Part shown: piece after piece, positions 15,994 to 25,366 of the stretch
Numbering within the stretch: position 1 is the first letter of the stretch
Layout of the letters: each line of letters begins with the position of its first letter
Assembly (NCBI GenBank): GCA_965199725.1
Contig: OZ241321.1
Location: 1,054,001 to 1,118,000 of the forward strand
DNA from: G965199725 sp965199725
GTDB lineage: Bacteria > Pseudomonadota > Gammaproteobacteria > Nitrosococcales > Methylophagaceae
Direction of reading: 5' to 3'
Length of the DNA stretch: 64,000 nucleotides
Program-made: the position numbers and the translations under genes
The notes under the pieces: generated by a model
The model's input: only the letters and a program-made list of their open reading frames with translations
Database searches by the model: none
What the model was told of the DNA's origin: nothing

Positions 15994-16664
15994 GGTACTT
16001 TTACCTTGCCATCAGCGATGCTAACGATATTGTTTATTTTGCTTAGCAATCTGTCGTCATGGGTTGAAAATAAAAAGGCCATTTTTAACTCTTCATTGAG
16101 TTGCAACATTAAATCAACCAACTGGAAGGTATTTTTACTATCTAGGCTGGCTGTAGGCTCATCGGCTAGAATCAATTTAGGTTTTCCCATGAGCGAACGG
16201 GCAACCGAGACACGCTGTTGTTGTCCGCCAGATAGCTCGCTAGGTTTATTGTACATTCTGTCAGCCAGACCAACTTGTTCTAGCAGATATTCGGCTTGCT
16301 CTCTTAGTTGTTTAGCGCTTATGTCGCTTTCTATTGATGACATTTCTACATTTTCAATTGCATTTAACACCGGCAATAGGTTATAGTTCTGAAAGATAAA
16401 GCCCAGATCGTTGGCACGCAATCGGTTTAATTGTGTTTCATTGTTGTAATCAATACGCTTGCCGGCGAGCATGTAGTTACCCGTTGTTGGTTCGTCAATT
16501 GTGCCGATAATATTAAGCAAGGTTGATTTTCCTGAGCCGCTGGGGCCTACAACCGCGGTGAAAGCGCCCTCCTCAACCATTAAATCAACCGCATTTAAGG
16601 CGATAGTCTTTGATTCACCTTCACCAAATATTTTAGTGATTCCTTGAAGCTCTAATAACGTCAT
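15990..16664 (-). CDS. ABC transporter ATP-binding protein (LolD/MacB-like)
   Basis: The 224-residue ATPase carries Walker A GPSGSGKSTLLN, signature LSGGQQQRVSVARSL and Walker B LILADEPTASLD. It belongs to the MacB/LolD group that pairs with FtsX-type permeases. The ATG start overlaps nothing upstream; the stop overlaps the permease start by 4 bp. It energises the envelope transport cluster 12690-17171. Confidence 0.9.
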   Translation of the reverse strand: MTLLELQGITKIFGEGESKTIALNAVDLMVEEGAFTAVVGPSGSGKSTLLNIIGTIDEPTTGNYMLAGKRIDYNNETQLNRLRANDLGFIFQNYNLLPVLNAIENVEMSSIESDISAKQLREQAEYLLEQVGLADRMYNKPSELSGGQQQRVSVARSLMGKPKLILADEPTASLDSKNTFQLVDLMLQLNEELKMAFLFSTHDDRLLSKINNIVSIADGKVKVP

Positions 16665-16703
16665 TTTGTTATAATTTGTTGAATTAGGTTAAAAAATACT
16701 AAG

Positions 16704-17171
16704 CTAGATAATGTCAAATTCTATTGTTGTATCACCTTCTACAACAAATGATGCTGCCTTGAACTTGGGTGGGCCAAACTTGGCACGGACATTATTGGAG
16801 AACCCATAGGGTTCGGTTGGTACGCCAATGAATGGTATTCTGCCCATTTTACCATTAGAATTTAAATCCTGATAGGCAGAAATTGCGTAGGTACCATTAG
16901 GCAGCTCGATCTTAAACTCCATGAGGTTGGCGGTGACTTTTTCTGTAATACCTTCTTGTTTAGCACCATTAAACATTATCATCTCAAGGCCAGAATCATC
17001 AGACGGAAACTTACTGGCGTTCTCTTCTGCAAACACACCTATCATGACGTTGCCTTTTATCTTATCTATGTTGACGATAATTGTTATTTCAGCCGCCCAG
17101 CTTCCATTTATTTGGAACGCACTAATTAGAATAATGACTTGCTTTAACAGTAGTTTCCATGCGCTTTTCAT
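16704..17171 (-). CDS. DUF2141 secreted protein
   Basis: The 155-residue protein has a signal peptide (residues 1-26, ending SWA-A) and the DUF2141 pattern: NGTYAISAYQDLNSNGKMG and GVPTEPYGFSNNVR. The family is exported, of unknown function, with a beta-sandwich fold suggested. It is the first gene of the leftward envelope cluster, 39 bp before the ATPase gene, and therefore probably shares its promoter. That association with an ABC/LolA-like/barrel set may help define its role. Confidence 0.83.
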   Translation of the reverse strand: MKSAWKLLLKQVIILISAFQINGSWAAEITIIVNIDKIKGNVMIGVFAEENASKFPSDDSGLEMIMFNGAKQEGITEKVTANLMEFKIELPNGTYAISAYQDLNSNGKMGRIPFIGVPTEPYGFSNNVRAKFGPPKFKAASFVVEGDTTIEFDII

Positions 17172-17284
17172 TGTGCTTACCTAAATAATTAACCAAAAAG
17201 GCTAGGATTTAGTCATTTAAATCGTTAATTAGTTCCCTATAATACCGTTGGGCATAAGTTTAAGTTATCTTGAACCTAATTGCT

Positions 17285-18559
17285 TTATGAATTATGTCTA
17301 TCAAAAACAATTTTACCATTAATCAATGTAGCAACAACTTGGCTGGAAAATAGCCAGCGTTGAAGGGGGCTATTTTTGCCTGAACTTATGAAACTTGATG
17401 GCTGACACTCATAGTGAGCATGAGGGTTAATCATGCAGATGTCAGCCTGTGCACCAATACTGAGATGTCCTTTATCAATATTTAATATATTAGCCGGCTG
17501 GTATGTCAGGCTGGCAATGGCCTGGTGCATTGATAATTTATCATCTGCAACTAATTTCATGGTAAGAGGCAATAGTGTTTCCAGCCCCGATATTCCTGGC
17601 GCCGTTTCAGCAAAAGGACCTAATTTAGCGTCACTATTTAGTGGCTTATGATTGGAACAGATCGCTGAGATGGTACTATCACGAATGCCTTGTCGCAGTT
17701 TTTCCCGATCATGGATACTTCGTAATGGTGGAGTAACATGGCTTAAGCTGTTGTAGTTTGCAACATCGTGCTCACTGAGATGCAGTTGATGTGCGTTGAC
17801 ATCAGCAGTAACAGTTAGGCCAGTTTTTTGAGCATCAGCTATCATGCTTACAGCTCTTGCTGATGAGAGATTATGAAAATGTGCGCGAACACCGGTTTGT
17901 TCTATCAACAATAAGTCTCGACCGATAGCGATAGTCTCTGCTATCTCTGGTATCCCGCCCAGCCCAAGCTTAGTACTGATGACACCTTCGTGCACACATC
18001 CTTGAGATTGTAACCAAGGGTCAGCGGCGTTAATAAACAGGGTAAGATCAAGTGTGGCCGCATATTCCATTGCGCGACGTTGAATCAGCGTATTTTGAAT
18101 TGGTTGCAGTCCATTACTGATGCCAATACAGCCAGCCTCCTTTAGTGCCAGCATTTCGCTGAGCAGTTGACCATCAAGCTGTTTGGTAAGTGCGCCAATA
18201 ATGTACACCATAGTTCGGCCAGCGTGTTTAGCACGATTTTCTATCAGTTCAACGGCCGCCGGATTATCAATAATAGGCATGATATCAGGCGGCACACACA
18301 GTGATGTAATCCCGCCTGATACCGCTGCTTTTGTTTCGCTGTCAATGGTACTGGCATTGATTTCGCTTAAATGAGCATTAAGATCAATAAGTCCAGGACA
18401 GACAATGGTATCGCTGGCATCCAGTATTTGATCAGCATTAAAGCCATCATAATGGCTTCCAACAGCTACAATTTTACCGTTATTAATAAAAATATCGTGT
18501 TGCTCATCCAGTTGGTTGGCGGGATCAATAATATGACCATTACGTATGTGTACTTTCAT
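17285..18559 (-). CDS. pyrC': Dihydroorotase-like protein PyrC', probably inactive
   Basis: The 424-residue amidohydrolase-fold protein has PGLIDLNAHLSEINAS where active dihydroorotases have the zinc-binding HxH (HVHLREPG); the first His is replaced by Asn. Near the C-terminus it has ICSNHKPLNSD where active enzymes carry the catalytic DHAPH Asp. Loss of these residues is typical of the Pseudomonas PyrC', which is catalytically dead but needed as a structural partner of aspartate carbamoyltransferase. It follows pyrB directly (1 bp gap), matching that role. An active dihydroorotase must be encoded elsewhere. Family membership is firm; inactivity is inferred from the residues. Confidence 0.88.
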   Translation of the reverse strand: MKVHIRNGHIIDPANQLDEQHDIFINNGKIVAVGSHYDGFNADQILDASDTIVCPGLIDLNAHLSEINASTIDSETKAAVSGGITSLCVPPDIMPIIDNPAAVELIENRAKHAGRTMVYIIGALTKQLDGQLLSEMLALKEAGCIGISNGLQPIQNTLIQRRAMEYAATLDLTLFINAADPWLQSQGCVHEGVISTKLGLGGIPEIAETIAIGRDLLLIEQTGVRAHFHNLSSARAVSMIADAQKTGLTVTADVNAHQLHLSEHDVANYNSLSHVTPPLRSIHDREKLRQGIRDSTISAICSNHKPLNSDAKLGPFAETAPGISGLETLLPLTMKLVADDKLSMHQAIASLTYQPANILNIDKGHLSIGAQADICMINPHAHYECQPSSFISSGKNSPLQRWLFSSQVVATLINGKIVFDRHNS

Positions 18560-18560
18560 A

Positions 18561-19532
18561 TCAGTTTTTCCTGCTATTAGACTGTAAAGCTAATGTCATT
18601 GACATGATGGCCATCCGTACCGCAATACCGTGGGTCACTTGTTCCAGAATAACAGACTGAGATCCGTCAGCTACTGATGAGGCTATTTCGACACCACGAT
18701 TGATGGGGCCTGGGTGCATGACGATAGCATCAGGTTTAGCCATCTTTAGTTTATCATCAGTCAGGCCATAGCGAGCGAAGTATTCATCAGTGCTTGGGAG
18801 TAGCCCGCCTTGCATGCGTTCATGCTGTAGTCTCAGTATGATAATGACATCAGCATCAGCCAGTCCGGATTCTATGTCATGGTGAGCCTGAACACCAAGG
18901 AGGGAGCAATCTGTTGGCAATATTGTTTTAGGGCCAATAACGCGAATTTCGCCTGCATTCAAGATGGTAAGTGCCTGGATTTGTGAACGTGCCACCCGTG
19001 AATGCAAAATGTCACCAACGATAGCAACGCATAGATTTGAAAATTGGTACTTATGGCGACGAATAGTAAACATGTCCAGCATTGCCTGCGTCGGATGAGC
19101 ATGACAGCCATCGCCAGCGTTAATAACACTTATATGGGACGCAATATGCTGTGCAATAAACTCGGCAGCACCACTTTGATGATGTCGTACAATAAATAAA
19201 TCGGCGTGCATAGATTCCAGATTGCGCAGTGTATCTAGCAAACTTTCACCTTTGGCGGTGGATGCAGTGCTTATGTTGAGATTAATGATATCAGCGGAAA
19301 GACGCTTTGCTGCTAATTCAAAAGTCGTGCGTGTGCGTGTGCTGTTTTCAAAAAACAGATTGACAATCGTTTTTCCGCGTAGTAACGGGATTTTTTTTGC
19401 CTGGCGATTAGAAATACTGGAAAACTGTTCAGCTCGATCCATGATGCCAGTCAGTAGCTGTTGATTTAAGCCTTCAATAGTCAGAAAATGGCGCAAAAGA
19501 CCTTTATCTGTCAGCTGATTGCTGGCCTTCAA
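18561..19532 (-). CDS. pyrB: Aspartate carbamoyltransferase catalytic subunit
   Basis: The 323-residue enzyme condenses carbamoyl phosphate with aspartate, the committed step of pyrimidine synthesis. Carbamoyl-phosphate motif FFENSTRTRTTFE is at about residue 60, HPTQAMLDMFTIRRH at about 150, and the aspartate-side HPGPINRGVEI near 275. It overlaps pyrR upstream by 4 bp. No pyrI is present; with PyrC' beside it the holoenzyme is probably the PyrB-PyrC' dodecamer seen in pseudomonads. Confidence 0.96.
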   Translation of the reverse strand: MKASNQLTDKGLLRHFLTIEGLNQQLLTGIMDRAEQFSSISNRQAKKIPLLRGKTIVNLFFENSTRTRTTFELAAKRLSADIINLNISTASTAKGESLLDTLRNLESMHADLFIVRHHQSGAAEFIAQHIASHISVINAGDGCHAHPTQAMLDMFTIRRHKYQFSNLCVAIVGDILHSRVARSQIQALTILNAGEIRVIGPKTILPTDCSLLGVQAHHDIESGLADADVIIILRLQHERMQGGLLPSTDEYFARYGLTDDKLKMAKPDAIVMHPGPINRGVEIASSVADGSQSVILEQVTHGIAVRMAIMSMTLALQSNSRKN

Positions 19533-20059
19533 GTTATATTTTCTCTTGTGTTGACGTTAAGTTTCAGAATGCCGCCATTTTCTTTGGTCAGTTTAATATA
19601 ATGTTTGGTATCAACCCTAATTGACTTGCCAATAATATCAGCTTTAAAGGGCAATTGGTGGCCATCGCGTTCTATCAGAACTGCTAAAGTTACACTAGCA
19701 GGACGACCATAATCAAAAATTTCATTAAGTGCTGCACGCACAGTGCGACCACTATGCAATATGTCGTCAACCAGTAATAAATGGCGATTATCAATATCAA
19801 AGGGTAGATCGGAAGGAAGCACTTGTGGGTGCATTCCAATGTGCGTGAAATCATCACGATAATAGGTGATATTCAGCATGCCCAGAGGTGCAACAAAGAA
19901 GTCTGACGATAAACGACTGGCGATCTGTTGAGCAACCCAAACGCCACCAGTATGAATACCAATCAAAAGTGGCTGTTTATCGTCAAGTTGCTGGCGAACA
20001 TCTTCAGCCATATTATTTATTAGCGTATTTATATCAGCAGCAGTTACTGGTACAGTCAT
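19529..20059 (-). CDS. pyrR: Bifunctional pyrimidine regulator / uracil phosphoribosyltransferase PyrR
   Basis: From the ATG at 20057-20059 the protein is 176 residues, MTVPVTAADINTLINNM onward. The phosphoribosyltransferase loop is LLLVDDILHSGRTVRAAL, followed by a PRPP-type fold ending with ILKLNV. That start overlaps the ruvX stop as ATGA, the same coupling as other genes here; earlier in-frame starts at 20074 and 20104 exist. PyrR controls pyr gene expression and has UPRT activity in some bacteria; in gammaproteobacteria without attenuator RNAs the regulatory role is less clear, and no clear antiterminator was seen here. Confidence 0.92.
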   Translation of the reverse strand: MTVPVTAADINTLINNMAEDVRQQLDDKQPLLIGIHTGGVWVAQQIASRLSSDFFVAPLGMLNITYYRDDFTHIGMHPQVLPSDLPFDIDNRHLLLVDDILHSGRTVRAALNEIFDYGRPASVTLAVLIERDGHQLPFKADIIGKSIRVDTKHYIKLTKENGGILKLNVNTRENIT

Positions 20060-20475
20060 TGTTGGTTTAACCATGATTGAAGTATAAGTTGCGCTGAGAT
20101 ACAATCAATATCACCACGAATTTTAGCTTGCAGCTTACTATGAATTTTAGATTGTGCCAAAGATTCATAAGTTGTTAAGCGCTCATCTTGCCATTCAACC
20201 GGCATACTAAAGCGACCGCTTAGTCGCCTGCCAAATATGCGTGCAGCTATCGTCATTTTTTGTTCGGAGCCATCCATATTGAGCGGTAAACCAACAATCA
20301 AAATTTGCGGTTGCCATTCGTTTAGTAATTTTTTGATATCATACCAGTTAGGCATGCCATTACGTGCTTTTATGACCGTGAGTGGAGTTGCAGTTCTGGT
20401 TAATTCTTGACCAACGGCAACCCCAATATATTTCAAGCCATAGTCAAAGCCAATTAATGTGCGAGGTGTCATCAT
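20056..20475 (-). CDS. ruvX: Holliday junction resolvase-like protein RuvX/YqgF
   Basis: The 139-residue RNase H-fold protein starts near ATG 20475 (or the next codon, 20472), with TLIGFDYGLKYIGVAV holding the first catalytic Asp, and ERLTTYESLAQ in the middle part. YqgF is implicated in 16S rRNA 5' end maturation and was named for resolvase similarity. An ORF extends upstream to 20628 but would run into trkA and lacks family resemblance, so the later start is used. Gene order ruvX-pyrR-pyrB-pyrC' is standard for gammaproteobacteria (yqgE absent here). Confidence 0.9.
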   Translation of the reverse strand: MMTPRTLIGFDYGLKYIGVAVGQELTRTATPLTVIKARNGMPNWYDIKKLLNEWQPQILIVGLPLNMDGSEQKMTIAARIFGRRLSGRFSMPVEWQDERLTTYESLAQSKIHSKLQAKIRGDIDCISAQLILQSWLNQQ

Positions 20476-20530
20476 TTTGGTTGTGTGGTGATTGGGAGCA
20501 GGTTTTCGCAAAACTTTCTCAACCGTTTGG

Positions 20531-21907
20531 TTACTTGAAGAAGCTGAAACCAACCTGGAATAAACGCTCAATTTCGGTAATATAGCTTTTGTCAGAAAGA
20601 AACAGGACAATATGATCTTCAGCTTCAATGATGGTGTCGTGATGCGGGATCATGACCTCATCATTGCGGGCAATGGCACTGATAGTTACGCCAGGGGGCA
20701 AAGCAATTTCACCAATACGACGACCAATAACTAAAGATGAGCTTTTATCGCCATGGGCAATGGCTTCTAGTGCTTCAGATGCACCATGTCGCAATGAATG
20801 CACTGCTACGATATCACCCCGACGAATATGGGCTAATAAACTACCAATGGTGGCCTGTTGAGGTGATAGTGCGATGTCAATACTACTACTTTCAATTAAT
20901 TCAACGTAGGCAATACGATTAATCAGTGATAATACTTTTTGCGCGCCAAGCCGCTTTGCCAGCATTGCTGATAAGATATTAGCTTCATCGTCACGGGTGA
21001 GAGTACAAAAAAAATCAACTTTTTCAATGTTTTCTTCTTTGAGTAGTTCTTCGTCAGCCATGTTGCCTAGTAAAACAGTCGTATTTACCAATTGCCCTGA
21101 TAATAATTCGGCACGCTGAAGATTAGTTTCAATTATTTTTACTCGGTAGTTGTTTTCTAATGCTGCGGCCAGTCTGGCACCAATTTGGCCACCACCGGCC
21201 AGCATAATATATTTATAGGGTTTTTCTAGGTGGCGCAATTCAGCCATAACAGAAAGCATATCCTTGCTTGCTGCGATGAAAAAGACTTCGTCATTTTCTG
21301 CAATAACTGTATCTGCTGTCAGATCAAGGGGCTTACCATTTCTAAAAATAGCGGCTACTTGCGTTCTTGCTTTTGGAATGTGCTTGCGTAAATTTTTTAA
21401 TGGGTTTCCTACCAGTGGGCCGTCATGAAGTGCTTTGATTGCAACCAACTTAATGAGGCCACCAGCAAAATCCAATACTTGTAGAGCATCAGGATGTTTA
21501 ACCAGCTTTACAATATAATCAGTGACGATTTGTTCGGGACTAATCAGCATGTCAATACTGACGGTATCGTTGTTAAATAATTTGGGCGTAGCAAGGTATT
21601 CGTTACTGCGGATCCGGGCAATTTTGGTAGGGATATGGTAAATATTGTGACAGATTTGACAGGCTATAATATTGGTTTCATCGCTATTAGTGACTGCCAG
21701 CACCAGATCGGCATCTTCAGCGCCTGCAAGCGCCAACACCCCCGGATAAGAAGCTTTGCCGTGGATAGTGCGAATATCATGGCGATCCTGAAGTGCTTGT
21801 AGCAGATCATCGTTGATATCAATAACAGTAATATTGTCGTCTTCACGCGCAAGGCTTGCTGCTACGGATGAACCTACCTGACCAGCTCCCAGAATTAGAA
21901 TATTCAT
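20531..21907 (-). CDS. trkA: Trk system potassium uptake regulatory protein TrkA
   Basis: The 458-residue cytoplasmic protein has two RCK repeats: the first NAD-binding Rossmann MNILILGAGQVGSSVA at the N-terminus and the second IMLAGGGQIGARLAAALENN near residue 235, each followed by a TrkA-C domain. It gates the TrkH/TrkG potassium channel. It sits 10 bp after the NtrX-like gene on the same strand. TrkH is not in the window. Length is normal. Confidence 0.94.
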   Translation of the reverse strand: MNILILGAGQVGSSVAASLAREDDNITVIDINDDLLQALQDRHDIRTIHGKASYPGVLALAGAEDADLVLAVTNSDETNIIACQICHNIYHIPTKIARIRSNEYLATPKLFNNDTVSIDMLISPEQIVTDYIVKLVKHPDALQVLDFAGGLIKLVAIKALHDGPLVGNPLKNLRKHIPKARTQVAAIFRNGKPLDLTADTVIAENDEVFFIAASKDMLSVMAELRHLEKPYKYIMLAGGGQIGARLAAALENNYRVKIIETNLQRAELLSGQLVNTTVLLGNMADEELLKEENIEKVDFFCTLTRDDEANILSAMLAKRLGAQKVLSLINRIAYVELIESSSIDIALSPQQATIGSLLAHIRRGDIVAVHSLRHGASEALEAIAHGDKSSSLVIGRRIGEIALPPGVTISAIARNDEVMIPHHDTIIEAEDHIVLFLSDKSYITEIERLFQVGFSFFK

Positions 21908-21916
21908 AATATTATT

Positions 21917-23200
21917 TTAAATCTGTTTAGCATCTATACCAAGGCTGCGTAATTTACGATAGAGGTGGGTACGCTCTATGCCAGCTAATTTTGCTGCTTT
22001 ACCAACATTACCACCGCTTTGCTGCAATTGGTGCAACAGATAGAGGCGTTCAAATTTTTCACGGGCTTCCTTAAGTGATAAATCGTAGTGGATATAACTG
22101 TGGTAGCTGTTGGTATCGTTCCCATCTGATAACGGTTGTAGCACCAGATCAACAGCATCAACATCAACATCATCAGTCTCACCAATTAGCAGCAGGCGCT
22201 GGACAATATTTTTTAATTCAAGCACATTACCTGGCCATAGATGGTTGCGTAGTCGATTCTGAGCGGCAACAGTAAAATGGCGATAGGGCAGTTGAGATTG
22301 GATATTGTACTCATCAACAAAGTGATGAACAAGTTTAGGTATGTCTTCAGCATGTTCTCGTAAAGGTGGGATTGACAAGATAATGCTGTTGAGTTGATAG
22401 AATAGCGATTGTCGAAAACGATCATTTTTAACGGCTTGTTCCAGCGGATGATGGCAGGCGCAGATGAGTTGACAATTGACAAATTGATTGCTTTCCAGCA
22501 TATATATCAGTAATGCTTGTGCTTTGTCAGATAGATGCGCAACATTATCAATATAAAGGCATGTCTTATTAATAATTGTAGCTAGTTTAGCGCTGTCTAG
22601 GGGAAATGTTTCGGCGGTTAATTCAATAAATTTACCTGTTGTGTACTTGCCTAATGCATGCAAATAGTGGGCAAAGCGATGTTTTCCTGATCCGCTTTCG
22701 CCTATCAATAAAACAGGCATGGTATGTTTTGCTAAACGTTGGGCTTGTTCAATTAACAAGGTAATTTGAGGACTTTTACCGATGGGTTTTTGTGTTGCAC
22801 ATAGCCCTTTTCTGTATTGTTTGGCCTGATTTTCAAGAACAGTTTCAATGCTATGCAGCAGCTTGGCTGTTGACAGGGGCTTTTCAATAAAATCTTTAGC
22901 GCCAAGACGAGTAGCCTGTACAGCGGTTTCGATTGTACCGTGACCAGACATCATCACAATGGCAGTATTAGGACTCTGTTCTTTAAATTCTTGTAACAGC
23001 GTGATACCGTCAATATCCGGCATCCAGATATCAAGCAGTATTAGGCTGGGCTGTTGTCTGGAAACTGCTGAACGTGCTGTTTCGACATCTGAAGCTGTGG
23101 TGACGGGATAATGCTCGTCTTCAAGGATATCTTTAACGAGTTCGCAAATATTCAATTCGTCGTCAACAACTAATATACTAGGTTTAGTAGTCTTGTTCAC
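21917..23200 (-). CDS. NtrX-like response regulator with degenerate AAA+ domain
   Basis: The 427-residue regulator has a receiver domain (ILVVDDELNICELVKDILED, phospho-Asp in LLDIWMPDIDG), a central AAA+ domain with Walker A GESGSGKHR, Sensor II-type WPGNVLELKN, and a C-terminal Fis helix-turn-helix (SGGNVGKAAKLAGIERTHLY). The sigma54-contacting GAFTGA loop is missing: the chain goes directly from FIELTAETFPLD to the Walker B region CLYIDNVAHL, where the usual DE is DN. It probably cannot activate sigma54 RNA polymerase and may act as a DNA-binding regulator. Its kinase is the next gene upstream, overlapping in operon order NtrY to NtrX to trkA. Confidence 0.85.
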   Translation of the reverse strand: MNKTTKPSILVVDDELNICELVKDILEDEHYPVTTASDVETARSAVSRQQPSLILLDIWMPDIDGITLLQEFKEQSPNTAIVMMSGHGTIETAVQATRLGAKDFIEKPLSTAKLLHSIETVLENQAKQYRKGLCATQKPIGKSPQITLLIEQAQRLAKHTMPVLLIGESGSGKHRFAHYLHALGKYTTGKFIELTAETFPLDSAKLATIINKTCLYIDNVAHLSDKAQALLIYMLESNQFVNCQLICACHHPLEQAVKNDRFRQSLFYQLNSIILSIPPLREHAEDIPKLVHHFVDEYNIQSQLPYRHFTVAAQNRLRNHLWPGNVLELKNIVQRLLLIGETDDVDVDAVDLVLQPLSDGNDTNSYHSYIHYDLSLKEAREKFERLYLLHQLQQSGGNVGKAAKLAGIERTHLYRKLRSLGIDAKQI

Positions 23201-23203
23201 GAC

Positions 23204-25366
23204 TTAACATTCTCCGTAGGGTAGCCTGATTGTTATACAAGTTTCACCGGAAGGTAAATTTTCAGCCCAGACAACACCATTATGTTCCTCAATTATTTTT
23301 TTAACAACGGCCAATCCTAATCCTGTTCCTCCGGCTTTGTTAGTTGTGTAAGGCTCAAATAATATACTGATCATATTGTCAGGTATGCCCGGACCATAAT
23401 CACATATTTTGAGTTCCAACCAATCAGCATTGTGCTGCTCAATACGAGCATACCTGATCTCAATGGTAACAGGTAAATGTGCATCTTCACCAGCCTCAAT
23501 TGCATTTTTAATCAGATTATGTAGCGCTTGCCTGAAGCGGTTTTTATCCACTGTCATAGTCTTAATGGCGGGGTTTTCTATAAGAGAGAGACAGTTTTTG
23601 TTGGTATGCTGATATAGTATTAATACCTCATTAATCAGTTCAGTGATGACATAACTTTGCAAACATAATCCTGAGCTGCGGGCATAGTCTGCAAAATCAT
23701 TAACCATACCCTTCATCGCTTCAACTTGTTTAATTATGGTGTCAGTCAGCTTAGTGAGCAAATCAGTTTGATTTTTTGGCAATAATGGCAGATATTTGTA
23801 TTGTAATCTTTCTGCAGAAAGTTGGATGGGTGTCAGTGGGTTTTTAATTTCATGAGCAAGCCGTCGCGCGACTTCGCCCCAAGCGGCATTACGTTGCGCC
23901 TGTATTAACGCAGTGATGTCATCAAATACAACTATCCAGCCAGTATTATTGGGTAGTGGTGTGCCATGGCACATAAGTATTTGTTGTTTGTCTGGATCCA
24001 GTATCAACTCTTGTTTCCATATAGTTTGTTGCTGCATCTGTCTGGCAAGAATCTGTGTGAAATGCGTCAGGCGAGACTGTTTTTCGCTGAGCTGGTTAAG
24101 CGGCAGATCAAGTAACTGTTGCAAATCGTAGTTTAAAATGTTGCTGCTTGCGATGTTTGCTGTTTTTAACAGCAAACTATCATCTAGCGTAATAACGCCA
24201 CTGGAAAGGCTTGTTAAAATAGTAGACAAATAATTGGTTTGTTGTTCTAACTGTCGGTGACTTCGCTGGCTACTGTTGCGTGCATAGGCTAGTCGTTGCG
24301 TCATTTGATTAAAAGAATCAACCAGAAAGTTGATTTCATCATAATCTACTGCGGATACTGGAGAAAGCTGGGTATTGTATTTACCTGACGCAACTGCTTG
24401 CGTACCCTCAGCAAGTTCCTGTAATGGGTAGACAATTCGCCGTGAAATCCAGATTGCAAACCAGACTGATAGTAGCCCAGCTAATAGTATGATAAGACTT
24501 AAGGTAAGTATAAAAATAGAAATAAGTGGTTTTCGCAGATAACTGAGCTCTTTGTAGTCTGCATAAGAAGATTGTACTTTTTTACCGAGCATGTTTAAGC
24601 GCTCATTAACTGGAAACATAGCATGTAGTATGTAGTCGCGTTGTGATCCAGGTGTTTTGGAAAGTTTTACAGCAGCACGTAATCGTAAGATACCATTATT
24701 ACTAGGTTCTGAGGCTATATAATCTTCACCTTTTCGTAGCTGATCAAAGATGGCATTGTTAGGCTGACTTGGTGCGATAATGGAAGGATTGTCGCTACTG
24801 AAAATTAGCACCTGCCCATCCATGTTCCAGATGCCAAGCTCCAGCGCGCCACTAAGTCGGGCTAATTCGCGTAAACCATGATCAAGATCATTTACAGGTA
24901 AGTCACTGAGCACACCTGCCATAAATCGGGTTTGTCTGAGCAGGGTACGCATTCGGATACCAAGTGCTGACCTGCCTAGTTCCAGCGAATTATCTAATGC
25001 CTGATCAACATCAACATGAAACCAGTTATTGATACCATTTTGCAGAAAGTAGATTGAAAAGCTATAAACTGTGGTGCTTGGTACTAGAATTAACAAAGCA
25101 AACAGACTGACCAGACGAACAGTTAGACGAGACCCCGGCTCTTCTTGTTTGAAATCGTGATACAGTTTTATCAGACTTTTAGTCAAAATAATGACTAGCA
25201 TGATCAGGCCAATAATGACCAAGCTTAATATAGTCAACCATAAATAGCTTAATCTGTAATTGCCTTCTGTGTTGACAGTCGTTATATAGGCAAGGGTCAC
25301 CAGTAAAGATATGATTACCAAATAAAGCTTTATATCTGAGCCAAGCTGTCTAAATTTTATGGCCAT
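23204..25366 (-). CDS. NtrY-like sensor histidine kinase
   Basis: From ATG 25366 the protein is 720 residues (starts at 25399 and 25381 are also possible; the chosen one has GAAGG just upstream). There are N-terminal membrane helices (about 10-110 in total with a later helix near 285-310), a HAMP domain after it (RIVYPLQELAEGTQAV), a PAS-like region, the HisKA dimerisation helix with phospho-acceptor His in RRLAHEIKNPLTPIQLSAER, and a HATPase with GTGLGLAVVKKI. It is the partner of the NtrX-like regulator (4 bp gap). The signal is unknown; orthologous pairs respond to nitrogen or redox state. Confidence 0.88.
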   Translation of the reverse strand: MAIKFRQLGSDIKLYLVIISLLVTLAYITTVNTEGNYRLSYLWLTILSLVIIGLIMLVIILTKSLIKLYHDFKQEEPGSRLTVRLVSLFALLILVPSTTVYSFSIYFLQNGINNWFHVDVDQALDNSLELGRSALGIRMRTLLRQTRFMAGVLSDLPVNDLDHGLRELARLSGALELGIWNMDGQVLIFSSDNPSIIAPSQPNNAIFDQLRKGEDYIASEPSNNGILRLRAAVKLSKTPGSQRDYILHAMFPVNERLNMLGKKVQSSYADYKELSYLRKPLISIFILTLSLIILLAGLLSVWFAIWISRRIVYPLQELAEGTQAVASGKYNTQLSPVSAVDYDEINFLVDSFNQMTQRLAYARNSSQRSHRQLEQQTNYLSTILTSLSSGVITLDDSLLLKTANIASSNILNYDLQQLLDLPLNQLSEKQSRLTHFTQILARQMQQQTIWKQELILDPDKQQILMCHGTPLPNNTGWIVVFDDITALIQAQRNAAWGEVARRLAHEIKNPLTPIQLSAERLQYKYLPLLPKNQTDLLTKLTDTIIKQVEAMKGMVNDFADYARSSGLCLQSYVITELINEVLILYQHTNKNCLSLIENPAIKTMTVDKNRFRQALHNLIKNAIEAGEDAHLPVTIEIRYARIEQHNADWLELKICDYGPGIPDNMISILFEPYTTNKAGGTGLGLAVVKKIIEEHNGVVWAENLPSGETCITIRLPYGEC

